A stretch of DNA of 64,000 nt from Paramyrothecium sp. XJ0827 (taxonomy: Eukaryota > Ascomycota > Sordariomycetes > Hypocreales > Stachybotryaceae): NCBI GenBank assembly GCA_020881915.1, contig JAJFPB010000006.1, positions 4,516,348 through 4,580,347 of the forward strand, read 5' to 3'. A program made the position numbers and the translations under genes. Under the pieces are notes generated by a model. The model had not been told where the DNA came from and ran no database searches. It saw only the letters and a program-made list of their open reading frames with translations. Positions 1 to 10,929 of this stretch are shown here, piece after piece. How positions within the stretch are numbered: the first letter of the stretch is position 1; each line of letters begins with the position of its first letter.

Positions 1-1138
1 ATTAGGAAATAAGAAATAGAAAATAAGATTAGTACTTAAACTATTAAGAAATTAAGAAATTTATTAAAATAACCTAAATTTAAGAATTTTAAATAGGGAC
101 TTAAATATAATAAAAATAATTTAATAGGGAGATCTAATATCTAGAACCTTAGATATAGTAATAATAAAGTTAATAATAAAGATATCTATAATATAATATA
201 CTATAGGTACTTATAAGACTTAAGTTATTTATTCTAATATATAGGAACTTAATAGAGCTATTAAGATATTACTATATTACTAAGGTCTTTATTAAATATA
301 TCTAAATAAACCTTATAGCTATAGCTATAGTAATACTAGTAGTAAAGCCAAAGTTAATATAAGTTCTATAGAAATATATATTACCTAGTTTTAATAAAGT
401 TAAATTAAATTATAGTAATAAAGTTATTTATTTAAAGAATAGTAATATAAAAATCTACTTATGCCCTACTTATTATAGCTAAAATCTCCTATAGATCTAT
501 TTATTACTAATACTAATACTAGAAGAGCTACCTAATTTACTTATAATCCTAATATTTATTAAGACTTCTATATTAAATCTAGAGCTACTTCTAATACCTA
601 ATAAATAAGATTACTTAAGTAGAGGAAGCTAATAAAGCCAAATATTAACTAATATAATATATAGAAGATCTTAAGATAGCTAAAGTAAATATAAAGGTAA
701 GTATAAGCTATAGTATAGTTTAAGAGCTATAAAAGAAAACTAGTTTTAAAGAAATAAAGAAGAATCTAAATAAATTTAGAAATAAGTTATATTTCTTAAA
801 GAATAAGGCCTATAATCTAAAAATTAAGAGAAATATAAAGAAAATAAAGTATTTAGCTAAGGAGATCTAATAATCTAGACTAGAGATCTTTTATAATAGA
901 TAGTAGGAGTAGGAAGACTTATTACTAAGCTCTTGCTATTATAGTAAATAGTTAAGTAAATCTAACTTATTTAAATTAATAATATCTATTCTAAATAAAC
1001 TTTTTATAGTATAATAATATATATTATCTAATATAAGTCCATGTAAGCCGCTGTGGTAATTAAGCTAATCACGTGACCTATTACGTGACCTTAGTAATAG
1101 TAGTAATAATAGGTCTTTTATTCTTAGTACCTAGGAGG
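1..1138 (+). repeat. Repeat family A, copy 1
   Basis: This copy matches 36,250-37,310 over its length and 2,340-2,880 over its second half. It ends in a conserved boundary (GTACCTAGGAGGA) preceded by an ATAGTAGTAATAATAGG tract. The boundary recurs inverted at 2,888, so this is a real element end. No protein family could be read through the RIP damage. It is probably a transposable element of unknown class and continues left of the window. Confidence 0.7.
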
Positions 1139-2339
1139 AGTACTTAAACTATATAATATATTTATTATTTATATATAAATATAAAAGAAATAAGAAATTA
1201 TATTTACTAAGGATATAAAACTAAGTTATAATAAGTATAGAAGATATAGGGACCCTATTATATTACTAGGATTATATATTATAAAAGGTTAGCTAAATTA
1301 AGGTTAATTCTAGGCCTAGTATTATTAGTAAAAATACTTAATTTTAACTTTAATTTATTTATAATAAAATTAAAGTTCTAATTAAAAGATCTAAGTATTT
1401 ATTTCTTATACTCTATATAAAATAATAAATAGTTAGTTCTATATTAGAGATTAATTATATTTAGATTACTAGTAACTCCTAGATAGTTTTAAATATAAAT
1501 ATTATAAAAAGGTACTTAAAGGTAATATTTATAAGAAGATCTAGAGTAATAAAGAGGTTCTACTTACTAGTAAATTAGTTATTAATTACTAATATAAATT
1601 ATTATACTTTAGGAATAAATTAAGAAAGTAACCTAAGTAATATAGAGAATAGAATATTTCTCTTTTTAATTTTAATTAAGTATAAACTAATTATTTAATT
1701 ATAAGAGAGAGTAATAATCTATAAAAAGTTATTATTAATAGCTAAAGAAGGAATAACTAGGCCTAGATCTAAGTATAGGGTAGATAGTTCTATAGTTTAT
1801 TATTTAATATAGGGAATAGAATTCTCTCTTAAAGTAATAGATTATTTATTACTAATTTATAAAACTTCTTCTCTAGAAGCTAATTAAAAAATATCTTAGG
1901 AATAATATATTATTAATAACTAGTAGATTTTAATTTAAATATAATATATAGAAACTCCTATTTATATATATAGTTCTCTTTCTTAAAGTATATAAGAAAA
2001 TATTTCTTAGATTATAATATATAATACTTCTAGAAGTATTATAGAAAGTAATTTCTTCTAGTAGTATTTCTATACTTCTAATTTTATTTATAGAGATCTT
2101 CTTCTATATAGGTCCCTATTCTTATTAAATATTTTTTTATTTTTATTCTTTTATTTCTAATCTCTTACTTTTAGCTTTTCTTTTATATTAGTATTTAATT
2201 TAGGCTAGTATATTAGAGCTAGCTTATAGATTATACTAGTAATATAGGGACTAATCTATTCTAAGGCTAGTAACCTAAGGCTAATATAGTATTTATATAT
2301 TATATTATATAATATTCTATAGCTTAGTTATAATCTTAG

Positions 2340-2880
2340 ATTAGATTAGATTATAATATACTTCTTATAATCCTAATATTTATTCAGACCTTTTTATATT
2401 AAATCTAGAGCTATAATACCTAATAAATAAAATTACTTAAGTAAAGGAAGCTAATAAAGCTAAATACTAATTAATATTATATATAGAAGATCTTAAGATA
2501 ACTAAAATAAATATAAAAGTAAGTATAAGCTATAATATAATTTAAGAGTTATAAAAGAAAACTAATTTTAAAGAAATAAAGAATAATTTAAATAAATTTA
2601 GAAATAAGCTATATTTCTTAAAGAATAAGATCTATAATCTAAAAATTAAGAGAAGTATAAAGAAAATAAAATATCTAGCTAAGGAGATCTAATAATCTTA
2701 ATTAGAAGTATTTAAATATTAGTTCTAGATTAGAGATCTTTTATAATAGATAGTAGAAGTAGTAAGACTTACTAAGCTCTTATTATTATAGTAAATAATT
2801 AAGTAAATCTAACTTATTTAAATTAATAATATCTATTTCCTAAGAAGCGTTTTAAACTAAGTCCTTATTATATAATAATA
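2340..2880 (+). repeat. Repeat family A, partial copy 2
   Basis: A direct partial copy of 550-1,025, for example the shared run of segments around TAATAAATAA, TTAAGTAAAGGAAGC and AGAAGATCTTAAGATA. It is more heavily mutated than copy 1 and lacks the terminal boundary. Confidence 0.65.
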
Positions 2881-2887
2881 TATATTA

Positions 2888-3660
2888 TAAGTCTATATTC
2901 CTCCTAGGTACTAAGAATAAAAGACCTATTATTATTATTATTACTAAGATTATATAATAAGTTATATAATTAGCTTAATTACTATAGTAGCTTATATAGA
3001 CTTTAGATAATATATATTATTATATAATGAGAATTTAATTTAAAAAGAAAATAGATATTATTAATTAAAATAAGTTAAATTTACCTAACTATCTCCTATA
3101 ATAGTAAGAGCTTTAAGAATATATTCTATCTTATTAGGCCTTTTCTAATCTCTTTATTATACTCTTAAATAACTTCCTATTAGCCTTACTAGGCTTCTTA
3201 TTCTTAAATTAATTAGCTATATTTTAGATATAATCTAGTTCTTATTTTTTAACTAAATCTATAGTACTTTTCTTTAGTTACTAAACTTTACTAATAATTA
3301 AGCTATTTTTAATATCTCCCTTAGCTATAACTTAGGCTTCTTAGGATTTAATTAATATGTAGAAATAGTACTTATAGTCTTTAAGGATCCTTACTTATAG
3401 ACTTTAAAGATTCTAGCTTCTTAAGAGATATCTTAAGGATTAGTTATTATAGTAAGTCTCTTCTAGTATTAGTATTAGTAATAAATAGTAAGAGATTTTA
3501 GCTATAATAAGGCAGGGTATAAGTAGATTTTTATACTACTATTCTTTAAGTAAATAACTTTATTATATTAATTTAATTTAACTTTATTAAGGCTAGATAA
3601 TATATATTACTAAAGAACTTATATTAACTTTAGCTTTACTACTAGACCTATAGTAATATA
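2888..3660 (-). repeat. Repeat family A, inverted copy 3
   Basis: This opens with TCCTCCTAGGTACTAAGAAT, the reverse complement of the family A end at 1,119-1,138. Further in, 3,440-3,650 is the reverse complement of 330-540. Copies 2 and 3 therefore sit head to head as a mutated inverted repeat of roughly half a kilobase per arm. Confidence 0.65.
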
Positions 3661-4741
3661 TAAGCCCGGGCTGGCATTGCGGTCTTTTTTTGTCCTTATC
3701 AGGCATTATATATAGGCGAAAATACTACGCTTTTATTACTATGAACATGGTATATATGATATTACATCTCTATCTTAAAAGATATATCTAGTAGCTATGG
3801 ACTTACTAATATCTTCTTAAGTTAATATGTAGTAATAAGCTTTAAGTACACCTCAAAGTCAGAAACCCAGTTATTAGCTTATATACCTATTATTCTACCT
3901 TATCTTAGAGTCTACTAGAGATCTAATTCTGCAATTATTATCTCCATTATATGTAAGTCTAGCATATTCTTAAGGTTTACTTTAATAGTAGATATTACTA
4001 CGAAGTTCGGGTTAGTTATTACGTACCTGGGCACTAGTATTAGAATTATAGGATCTTATATATAAATGAACGGAAGACATTGTAGAAAACTTAGTAGTTA
4101 AAAGTGTTAGATGCTACGAATTAGTCTATGAGGCAATTAATAATTAATACCGCTACCTACTATCAAGGCGACCACTCGCTACCAGTATGCGGCTTTACTA
4201 GCCTAGGTTTCTTCCTGAAATATTTACCACCCGGCCTGAGCCAAATGTCATGTTGCGCAGCCTTAAATAGCAGAAGTCCTTTAGCTTAGAATACAATTGC
4301 CCTATTATCATAGCAGGCTGACTTCAGGAAAGCCACTTACCTATGTTCGATCGTCGTTGCATGACCAAAAGCCAAACACGAGAGTGAGCTGAAGCTCCCA
4401 ACAACAAAGGCCTGAGCATTCTGGTAGGTATCTTGAGATTGTGGAAGGCTTCTAATCTCCTCGAGTGTTATTAGCCATGTAGAACGTAGCTGTCTCATTG
4501 TGTCTTAGTTAACGTAGTAGTACGTAGGGGGACTTGAATAATAGCTTGGCATGAGTACTAAAGTGTAGTAGATTGATATAAGTTACCTATATCAAGCTCT
4601 ACAAACTGCCTTATAACAGTCTCCAACCTGCACCGCCGGTCTAGGCCCTTTTCGACCTCCCTTTACGTCGCTCCTATCGCCAGAAAAGAACATGTCTCCA
4701 TCCCGCGCGTAACCTAAAGACCCAGGATACCAGTCGGAGAA
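3661..4741. other. Intergenic, no gene seen
   Basis: Base composition changes from RIP-type to ordinary DNA between about 3,660 and 4,100. I see no credible coding region. The right part is the 3' flank of the minus-strand gene that ends at 4,742. Confidence 0.5.
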
Positions 4742-6850
4742 TTAGCATGTTCCCGAATTTAGCCTGTACTGCGTTAATACGGCTGCATGATCTGATGTCC
4801 ACTCGTTATCAGCATGACCTGGCACTGGTTTCGGGTTCCCTAGTATGTAGGTCCTTGATCCAGTAACCTGGATGCCGCCCGCGTGATAAATAAAGTCGAT
4901 ACGATCCTGGGGCTCTACGCGTCCGGTTGTGCCATCACTGAAGGGGAATATCGGAGACCATGTGTTCCCTGGAGTAGTGGCCGGGTCTAAGTTCCCAATG
5001 CGATATGAGTCGATTAGTCCTGCGTCTGCGGGGATTCGGGATGTTGGCCACTGAATATTAGCATACCCGCAATTCTTTGTCTGCAGCGGCGATATCCAGT
5101 CTAGGTGTGATGGAGCATTGAAGTCGCCAAATAGCATAACAGGTATAGTATTCTTAGCCGCAATATGGGAGCTCATGGCCCTAATAATGGCGGTAATCTC
5201 TCCCGTACGACCCGAGGCGGACTCGCTTGCGAGAATCTGCTGAACCGTCTTCCGCTCATAGCATGCTTCGTAAGGACCGTAAGGATAGGCAGTGAGATGC
5301 GCGTTCCAGATATTAACCTGCTGCCGAGAGCCATCTAGGGCAATGCGAGCAGCAATAGCAACGCCAACATGCGGATATGTTGCTGCGAACGGATACCTAC
5401 TCAGGATAGCCGTCTTCCCATCGTTCCCTGCACTCGCCCAATAATACCACCCTAGTGCCTGGCTTAGCACGCGTGCCCGATTGGGCTCCGCCTCCTGGAG
5501 GCCAACGATATCAACGTTACTATCAAGAAGTGCCTTAAGCTGCTTCTGGTGGTAGTTACTTATTCTTAAGCCACCGGCCCACATATTATATGTCATAACT
5601 CGTATATCCTGGACCAGACATTCCCCAGAGTTACGGACCGGTATAGTAACAACTAGGTCAGCAATTGCACCGTTTCCTGTTGCCCGGACAGTAACCTTGG
5701 AAGAGCCTCCAGAAGTCGGGGTGCCGGTTAGAAAGCCGTTTGAGCTTACAGATACCCAGCCCGCGCCCGATACCTTGCTGAAGCTAGCTGGGCTACTGGT
5801 AAGACCGCCAACGCTGGCCGAGTACGCAGTGCCCTCCTTAGCATTGCGAAGAGTTACGCTTCCTATCGGAAAGCTAATTCCCGGGACTGTTACTGTAATC
5901 GGGCTCGCGAGCCAACCGTACGCGTCACGGGCGAGGAAGAAGGCCCTATAGCTGCCTCCTGCAAGGTCGCCGGTCGGGATAGTGACGGTGCCCGACGTCC
6001 CCGGCGCGTATGCCCACTTGAGAGATGGCTCAACCTTAACCTGGTTGACCGGTCCGCCATCTGATGCGTAGATGCCGATCCAGTTTGTTGCATGCGGCAA
6101 GCTCGTCGTGTAGTCAAAGGTAAACAGTGGGCGGCCCCGGTCCCACGTGAAGGATCCACTTCCAGACATATCAACGTATATCGGATTTGCGACCCAAGTG
6201 TACCCTCCCTGCGCAAGGAAGAAAGCTCTGTATCGGCCCGGAACAAGGCTTCCTGCGGGTATATGGACGTAGGCGCTCAAACTTGGGGTGTATGCCCACG
6301 CGAGAGACTCCTCAACCTGGACCTGGTTCACAGGACCGCCATTTGCATGGTAGATGCCGATCCAGTTTTCGGCATGAGGCCGCACCGTCGAGTATTCAAA
6401 AGTGAACAGGGCGCGATCCGCCGTCAGCGACAGCGAGGAGCCGCTGCCGGTAATCGTGATGTATATAGGAGCAGCGAGCCAAGTATATCCGCCGCGAGCA
6501 AGGAAAAAAGCCCTATATTGGCCGGCGGAGACGCTCCCCATGGGTATACGGACCGTACCACTTAATCCAGCGGTATATCCCCATACAAGAGACTGTTCGA
6601 CCTGGATCTGGTTTATAGGTCCACCATTCTGCTGGTAGATACCGATCCAGTTCTCGGCATGGGGCTCTGTAGTCGAATATTGAAAGGTAGCAATGTAGCC
6701 ATCCTGTCGGAAAGAGAAGCTGCTGGCAAGCGTTGCCTCGAGATTGGAGCCTTTACTCTTGTCAAGAGAGTCAAGGGCATGGGAGGCAACCTGGGGCACC
6801 GCAAGGGTAAATGGGTAGACCAGGAAGAGGGAAAAGAATTTGGGCAACAT
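4742..6850 (-). CDS. Secreted endonuclease/exonuclease/phosphatase-family protein with three N-terminal repeats
   Basis: A single exon encodes about 702 residues. I chose the ATG at 6,850; the frame extends eight codons further upstream only to a TTG. Residues 1 to about 18 look like a signal peptide (basic start, FFSLFLVYPFTLAV core), so secretion is likely. Three tandem repeats of about 90 residues follow (about 44-135, 140-228, 232-322), each with PHAxNWIGIY, GGPxNQ and YRAFFLA blocks. Their NWIGIY core resembles the SKICH-like beta-sandwich (inference). A putative Ig-like segment at 325-405 has a GxLTGTPT motif. The C-terminal 414-700 is an EEP (DNase I/sphingomyelinase/phosphatase-like) fold with TYNMW, GLQEAE (Glu453), GDFNAPS (Asp576) and SDHAAV (Asp687/His688), so the catalytic set looks intact. 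The substrate (nucleic acid, phospholipid or phosphoester) cannot be told. Confidence 0.85.
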   Translation of the reverse strand: MLPKFFSLFLVYPFTLAVPQVASHALDSLDKSKGSNLEATLASSFSFRQDGYIATFQYSTTEPHAENWIGIYQQNGGPINQIQVEQSLVWGYTAGLSGTVRIPMGSVSAGQYRAFFLARGGYTWLAAPIYITITGSGSSLSLTADRALFTFEYSTVRPHAENWIGIYHANGGPVNQVQVEESLAWAYTPSLSAYVHIPAGSLVPGRYRAFFLAQGGYTWVANPIYVDMSGSGSFTWDRGRPLFTFDYTTSLPHATNWIGIYASDGGPVNQVKVEPSLKWAYAPGTSGTVTIPTGDLAGGSYRAFFLARDAYGWLASPITVTVPGISFPIGSVTLRNAKEGTAYSASVGGLTSSPASFSKVSGAGWVSVSSNGFLTGTPTSGGSSKVTVRATGNGAIADLVVTIPVRNSGECLVQDIRVMTYNMWAGGLRISNYHQKQLKALLDSNVDIVGLQEAEPNRARVLSQALGWYYWASAGNDGKTAILSRYPFAATYPHVGVAIAARIALDGSRQQVNIWNAHLTAYPYGPYEACYERKTVQQILASESASGRTGEITAIIRAMSSHIAAKNTIPVMLFGDFNAPSHLDWISPLQTKNCGYANIQWPTSRIPADAGLIDSYRIGNLDPATTPGNTWSPIFPFSDGTTGRVEPQDRIDFIYHAGGIQVTGSRTYILGNPKPVPGHADNEWTSDHAAVLTQYRLNSGTC

Positions 6851-6910
6851 GATGGGTCTGGTCAAGGAGAACAAAAGAGTGAGCCGATACCTGTGTCCGA
6901 GCAGATGGAC

Positions 6911-6919
6911 TATTTAAAG
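6911..6919 (-). promoter_or_regulatory. Probable TATA box of the EEP gene
   Basis: On the minus strand TTTAAATAG lies about 60 bp upstream of the chosen ATG at 6,850, in a C/T-rich leader. This supports the ATG at 6,850 over the upstream TTG. Confidence 0.4.
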
Positions 6920-6929
6920 AGTTGGCTCA

Positions 6930-8266
6930 AGCAATTCGCGTGCTTGGTTGTACGTTGTGTTTGTTGCAGATGTCTTTATTGTTGACTTTGTTACGGTATC
7001 TGAGGCTCTGGGTATTAGACCTCCAGTAAGGATGCTCAAGGCAATTAGGTTGGCTTGCTGAGGACATGCTTAGGACGGTGGTTATACCGGTACTGCTGTT
7101 CGCGTAGCTAGAACTAAGGTAGATAAGCGATTATCGTAGGAATGTGGGAATGAGCTACTACCCATAATTAGACCTTGTCCATCTTCGCCACTCCGTACCT
7201 TACAACATCTTCACTGTTGGTTCTATGCAGTTGGTTTAAGGTTACACACCAAAGACGGCCCCGTCTGCCAGGGCCCCCCTGCCCCTGCAGCCGTAATCAT
7301 ACGCGGGGTGTTCAGAAGGCGACCAAAGAGAAACCTGCGGCATCATAATCACGCCACCATAATCATAAAACAGGGATTCTTACTGCATTATTGGCTAATC
7401 GATATCCAGGTCTCCATATAGTGGATATCGAACTGTATTGCTCCAGAACCAGGTGTCTCGTGTATGCAACATTGTATTCTTGCATACTGCATCTGCTCTA
7501 CCGAGATGCCGGGCGCGTCCCCCTCTTCCAGCTTGACGGCTAGCAGCGCCCGCTAGGCCAGCATCAGACTTCGGGTAATACACCACTTCTACTCATGCCA
7601 AGATCCTTCATTGTAACCTCCGATTTACGCTCCAGGGAAGGATATGAGAAGACCAACTGCATGTTCCTACAAGGGTCTTAAAATTGCACTCGGCGGTCAC
7701 ACACAAAAGCATTCACGGCTGAGATTTCAGCTTCAGAATGGGATTCTTCTTACCAACTGCATATACTCGCGCGGGGTAGTGGTTGTTATTCTGGGGGCCA
7801 AGTCAGGGTTCACTGAGCATGACGCACTTCTATTGGATGAATCCTCACGTCTTTCCCCCAAGAGCTAGGTAGGAGACCCTGTGTCTTCATTTTACATGAT
7901 TCTGCCGAGTGAGAAGGCTGATCCGGAACAACCTTCCGGCGAAGGCGGCCAAAACGAGGCTCCGCAGGTGAGGTGATGTCAGACCGCTCGTACGGTTGGT
8001 GAACCAATAGTATCTACCCCAACAGAAAAACTTCGTTCGACTCTAATGCAGGGATAGGTCATGTAAGCCATCTACACAGCTCAATACGGAAGGTAGACTA
8101 TAATTTAGGCTGCGAAGCCGTACCTACAAGCCACCAGACCGAAAACCCCGTCAGCAGTACATAAAGTAGGTCGGTGCTTGTCCTTGGTTAGGTCAGCAGT
8201 AAGCACAATCTAAGCAACCTCCAACCCTTTTTAAACATTATCCACAACATCGTCCTAGCACTCAAT
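6930..8266. other. Intergenic, no gene seen
   Basis: Ordinary-composition DNA between divergently transcribed genes. Only short unrelated reading frames occur. The last 100 bp before 8,267 contain a TTTTTAAACA stretch that could be the core promoter of the downstream secreted-protein gene. Confidence 0.4.
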
Positions 8267-8710
8267 ATGAAGGCAGTTATTTTCCTCCGCCTTCTAAGCA
8301 CATTATGTTCAGCATTTACTGCCTTAGCAGAGTTTAAGCGAACAGATGCTGAGGCCGTCTGTGGTGACCTTGGTGTCATGGATCTAGAAAACATTCCCGA
8401 CTACATCGATCCCAGTGCGGTCAGGCCCTGCAAAGAGCATCCTATTGGGCCACCAAAACTTGTGGGGGATGCGGGTGAGAAGGAGCTCGATGTCAGTGAG
8501 GCAGAAATGGCTTGCTGGCACGGTGAGCCATGCGGATGCACGCGTGGTTACTGTTGGAAATCATGCGCACAACTTGGGTCCGGGCACTGGTGTTGGACGG
8601 CAAAAAATAATAGATTCGGTCCGTGGTCTATGTGTCGCAAAAACAGTGATTGTAATATGAGAATGCAGTGTAGCGCTGGGGACTGTAATGCTTGTGGATG
8701 CAGCCATTGA
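8267..8710 (+). CDS. Small secreted cysteine-rich protein, paralogue A
   Basis: 147 residues, no intron. Residues 1-21 form a signal peptide (MKAVIFLRLL start, cleavage probably after a TALA motif). The mature protein has an acidic N-terminal part with an IDPSAVRPC motif and a C-terminal domain with 12 cysteines from about residue 84, patterned CWHGxPCGC, GYCWKSC, GxWCWTA, WxxC, SDC/NSDC, GDCNACGC. Cysteine spacing and aromatic pattern match the neighbour at 9,123-9,572, so the two are paralogues. Such proteins are secreted by filamentous fungi during host or non-self interactions; the pattern recalls the fungal IDI-2-like small proteins, but that is from memory and unverified. Candidate effector or antimicrobial protein; function not known. 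Confidence 0.85.
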   Translation: MKAVIFLRLLSTLCSAFTALAEFKRTDAEAVCGDLGVMDLENIPDYIDPSAVRPCKEHPIGPPKLVGDAGEKELDVSEAEMACWHGEPCGCTRGYCWKSCAQLGSGHWCWTAKNNRFGPWSMCRKNSDCNMRMQCSAGDCNACGCSH

Positions 8711-8794
8711 GATTTGAGTATGAGTGGCTCAGGGTTGATTATCAAGAGTGAAAGCAAGCAAGCATGGTGCCTTTAGGTAATATTGTAGCTTAAA

Positions 8795-8900
8795 AGATCC
8801 CTCCTAGGTATAGAGAATGAAAGATCTTTTATTACTACTGTGTTGCTTGGGGTTACGTGTGGCCCTGTGACTAGGTGCAGTACACACTAGTGTTACGCAC
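8795..8900 (-). repeat. Solo end of repeat family A
   Basis: CCTCCTAGGTATAGAGAAT followed by an AAAGATCTTTTATTACTACT tract resembles the inverted family A boundary at 2,888-2,940, including a downstream GTTACGTG-like motif, but is only lightly RIP-mutated. It lies between the two convergent secreted-protein genes, so an element end or excision scar separates the paralogues. Confidence 0.45.
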
Positions 8901-9122
8901 CCCAAAGGCAAATACAAGCCCCAAATGTATTTAGTATATATTAAGTCAGACCAAAGCTCCTTGGAGCGCCGGAAAGGCGTGGGCCAGAAATTAATCAAGC
9001 ATCCCACAATCCCTGTGTTCCAACACATGTCAAGGTTTAATTAAGAACTCTTTGGAGGTCACTTGTAGTCCACTACAGATCAGTAGCTGATCCTAGTCTT
9101 TGATAACAATCTGTACTATAGC

Positions 9123-9572
9123 TTAACAGCCGCAGCCACATTGCTTGCAATCTCCCTGACCACACCAACTATTGCCACGGCGTGCAGGCACGCAATCCGA
9201 AGCAGTACCACAGGAGTGCCAGGCACCCCAACCATTGTTATGTGCGAGCCAGCACCACGCACCGGTGCTGGCGGGTCCACACCTCATCCAGCAGCGCGAG
9301 TTGTCACCGCAGCCATAATCCTCCGGTCCCCACCAGCAATCTCGCTTCTGCAGCATCCCAACGTCTTTAGACTTGACATTAGGACTGATATCGGCAGGCT
9401 CCACGCAGGGACGGACTGCCTTAGGATCTATTCCCTTCGCTAAGGCCTCCTCATCGGTCATGTTGAGTCTGAGAACGCCGCCCTTATTGCTGCAGTCTTC
9501 CTCTGCAGGGGCAGCGGCGCCGGAGTTGGCCAAGGCAAGAAGGACAGAGACAAGGGCAAGTGTAGCTTTCAT
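9123..9572 (-). CDS. Small secreted cysteine-rich protein, paralogue B
   Basis: About 149 residues from the ATG at 9,572; the frame reaches further upstream only to a GTG, and the ATG gives an MKAT start like the neighbour's MKAV. A signal peptide (LALVSVLLALANSGAAA) is followed by IDPKAVRPC, a KR dibasic just before the Cys domain (possible Kex2-type processing), and a C-terminal domain with CWWGPEDYGC, CWMRC, GAWCWLAHNN, WHSC, SDC and GDCKQCGCGC blocks. This is the same architecture as the gene at 8,267-8,710, in tail-to-tail orientation. Candidate secreted effector or antimicrobial protein. Confidence 0.85.
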   Translation of the reverse strand: MKATLALVSVLLALANSGAAAPAEEDCSNKGGVLRLNMTDEEALAKGIDPKAVRPCVEPADISPNVKSKDVGMLQKRDCWWGPEDYGCGDNSRCWMRCGPASTGAWCWLAHNNGWGAWHSCGTASDCVPARRGNSWCGQGDCKQCGCGC

Positions 9573-10080
9573 ATTGTCGAAGAATGAATTCACTGCGGAA
9601 TGGTAGTGAGTAGGATGTCGTACTGATTGTTCGTTTGGTGGTGTTGTAGTAAATGTTTGGTACTGAGCAGGGAAGTTTTCAATTCTTAATGCCGGCTAGA
9701 GGTGGGTTTTTATGTTTTTCAGATTCGGATTTCCATTCACATTAATCGTCACTACCTAGTAATCCTAACCTCATTAAGACAAAACGCGCACTTCAGTAAG
9801 CTTTTGACCGAAGGTAGCAAAAGTATTGATGGTTGGTTCCTACCATATAGGCTGATTCCATATGCAACTTGTACCATTAATGAGGCAAGTCGGGCAGATT
9901 AGTATGGAGATCGTGACATGGGTCATTGGGTATGCTGCATATTGGCGTTCATCCCATAATCCAATCGGAATCTCACGCAGTCATCAATATCATTGCCATG
10001 GCTTTGCACCTTCCCGACAAAGAATCGTATCCTTGCTTGAGGGGTAGTGATGTCCCTCCAAACATATTGCCCACGATCAA
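9573..10080. other. Intergenic, no gene seen
   Basis: Contains the upstream region of the minus-strand secreted-protein gene, with a CATAAAAACC TATA-like stretch around 9,705-9,715. I could not recognise the N-terminal Rossmann motif of the downstream dehydrogenase relic here, so that gene's 5' end is probably lost. Confidence 0.4.
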
Positions 10081-10099
10081 AGGACCGTATCAGAGGCCA

Positions 10100-10925
10100 A
10101 AGCCAAGCATGCAGAGATCTGACAAGAAACCCAAAGTTCGTATCAACTTCGAATCACGTAGATGTATCCTCCCTGCATAAAGTGCAATGGAAATATTCAG
10201 GAAGCTGCCGCATTTGTTGGCGGCCGGATTGACTACTGCGTCCATTGTGTTGCGGTGGATTAGTGCAACCTAATAGGGTAATCGGCGTAAAGAGCCAACG
10301 AGAGTGCTTGAGTTTGCGGTAAACAAGAAGCTACACCCCCTTGCTAGTTATCCCTATCCTCGATTTGGGGTGGGCAGTGGGCAGTCTATCGACTAAGTAA
10401 ATTCGAAGGATTTTACCCGTTTCATGCACGCGAATGCAATAGGCAGCTTTCATGTCGCACGCGTAATCTCCGCCTCCATGTGAATGCAAGAGCCACGTCG
10501 CATAAGCGACACGATGGGCCGAGTCGTAACGGGGGCTCCGTTATCTTCGTGAGGTTCAGCTGCGTCCTATGTGGCCACGGCGGGGAATCCCTGCTATACG
10601 AGCTCCAAACATGCGGTATCAGGGGCTTTCCAAGTTTTCAGTTTCGTCCCCTTGCGTCCTCCCAGCCCCTTAATGACTAGGTGCAGACTAACCGCGAACC
10701 TAACAATCTACATTGTTGAGCATCCGTGTCAACTGTCTGTGCGGGACCTGGGCCAACATACTCGTGGCCCCATGCCATGGATGCCACACCTCCACCCCAT
10801 GATGCAGGCAGTACTGCCCCTGAAGCGGCTGGCAAGGGCGGACCAGATGGCAGATGCATTGTTCTTGATGTGCAGCAAATAATCGAAGTACACAACTGGA
10901 CGTAGCTTACCTGGTGCTGATTGAT
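10100..10925 (+). pseudogene. Short-chain dehydrogenase/reductase pseudogene
   Basis: Decayed coding sequence recognisable across all three plus frames. In order: SNHVDVSSLHKVQ (about 10,145), IQEAAAFVGGRIDYCVH (about 10,195), GGSVIFV then GSAASYV (about 10,535-10,575), the SDR active site YTSSKHAV (Tyr codon 10,595, Lys codon 10,607), and near the end HPMMQAVLPLKRLARADQMA (from about 10,795) with a terminal TTG motif. That is the SDR order (NAG-like segment, catalytic Ser, YxxxK, C-terminal R-x-A). Several frameshifts and stops separate the pieces and the GxxxGxG start is missing, so it is not functional. Confidence 0.8.
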
Positions 10926-10929
10926 GGTG

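Larger units (their letters stand above)
1..3660. repeat. RIP-mutated AT-rich repeat block
   Basis: The block is AT-rich, and CA, TG and CG dinucleotides are almost missing on both strands, while CT, CC, AG and GG persist. That is what RIP leaves after C-to-T change at CpA and CpG. No open reading frame survives. It contains three copies of one repeat family (listed separately). A short less-mutated patch at 1,040-1,090 keeps two ACGTGACC-like motifs. Confidence 0.9.
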
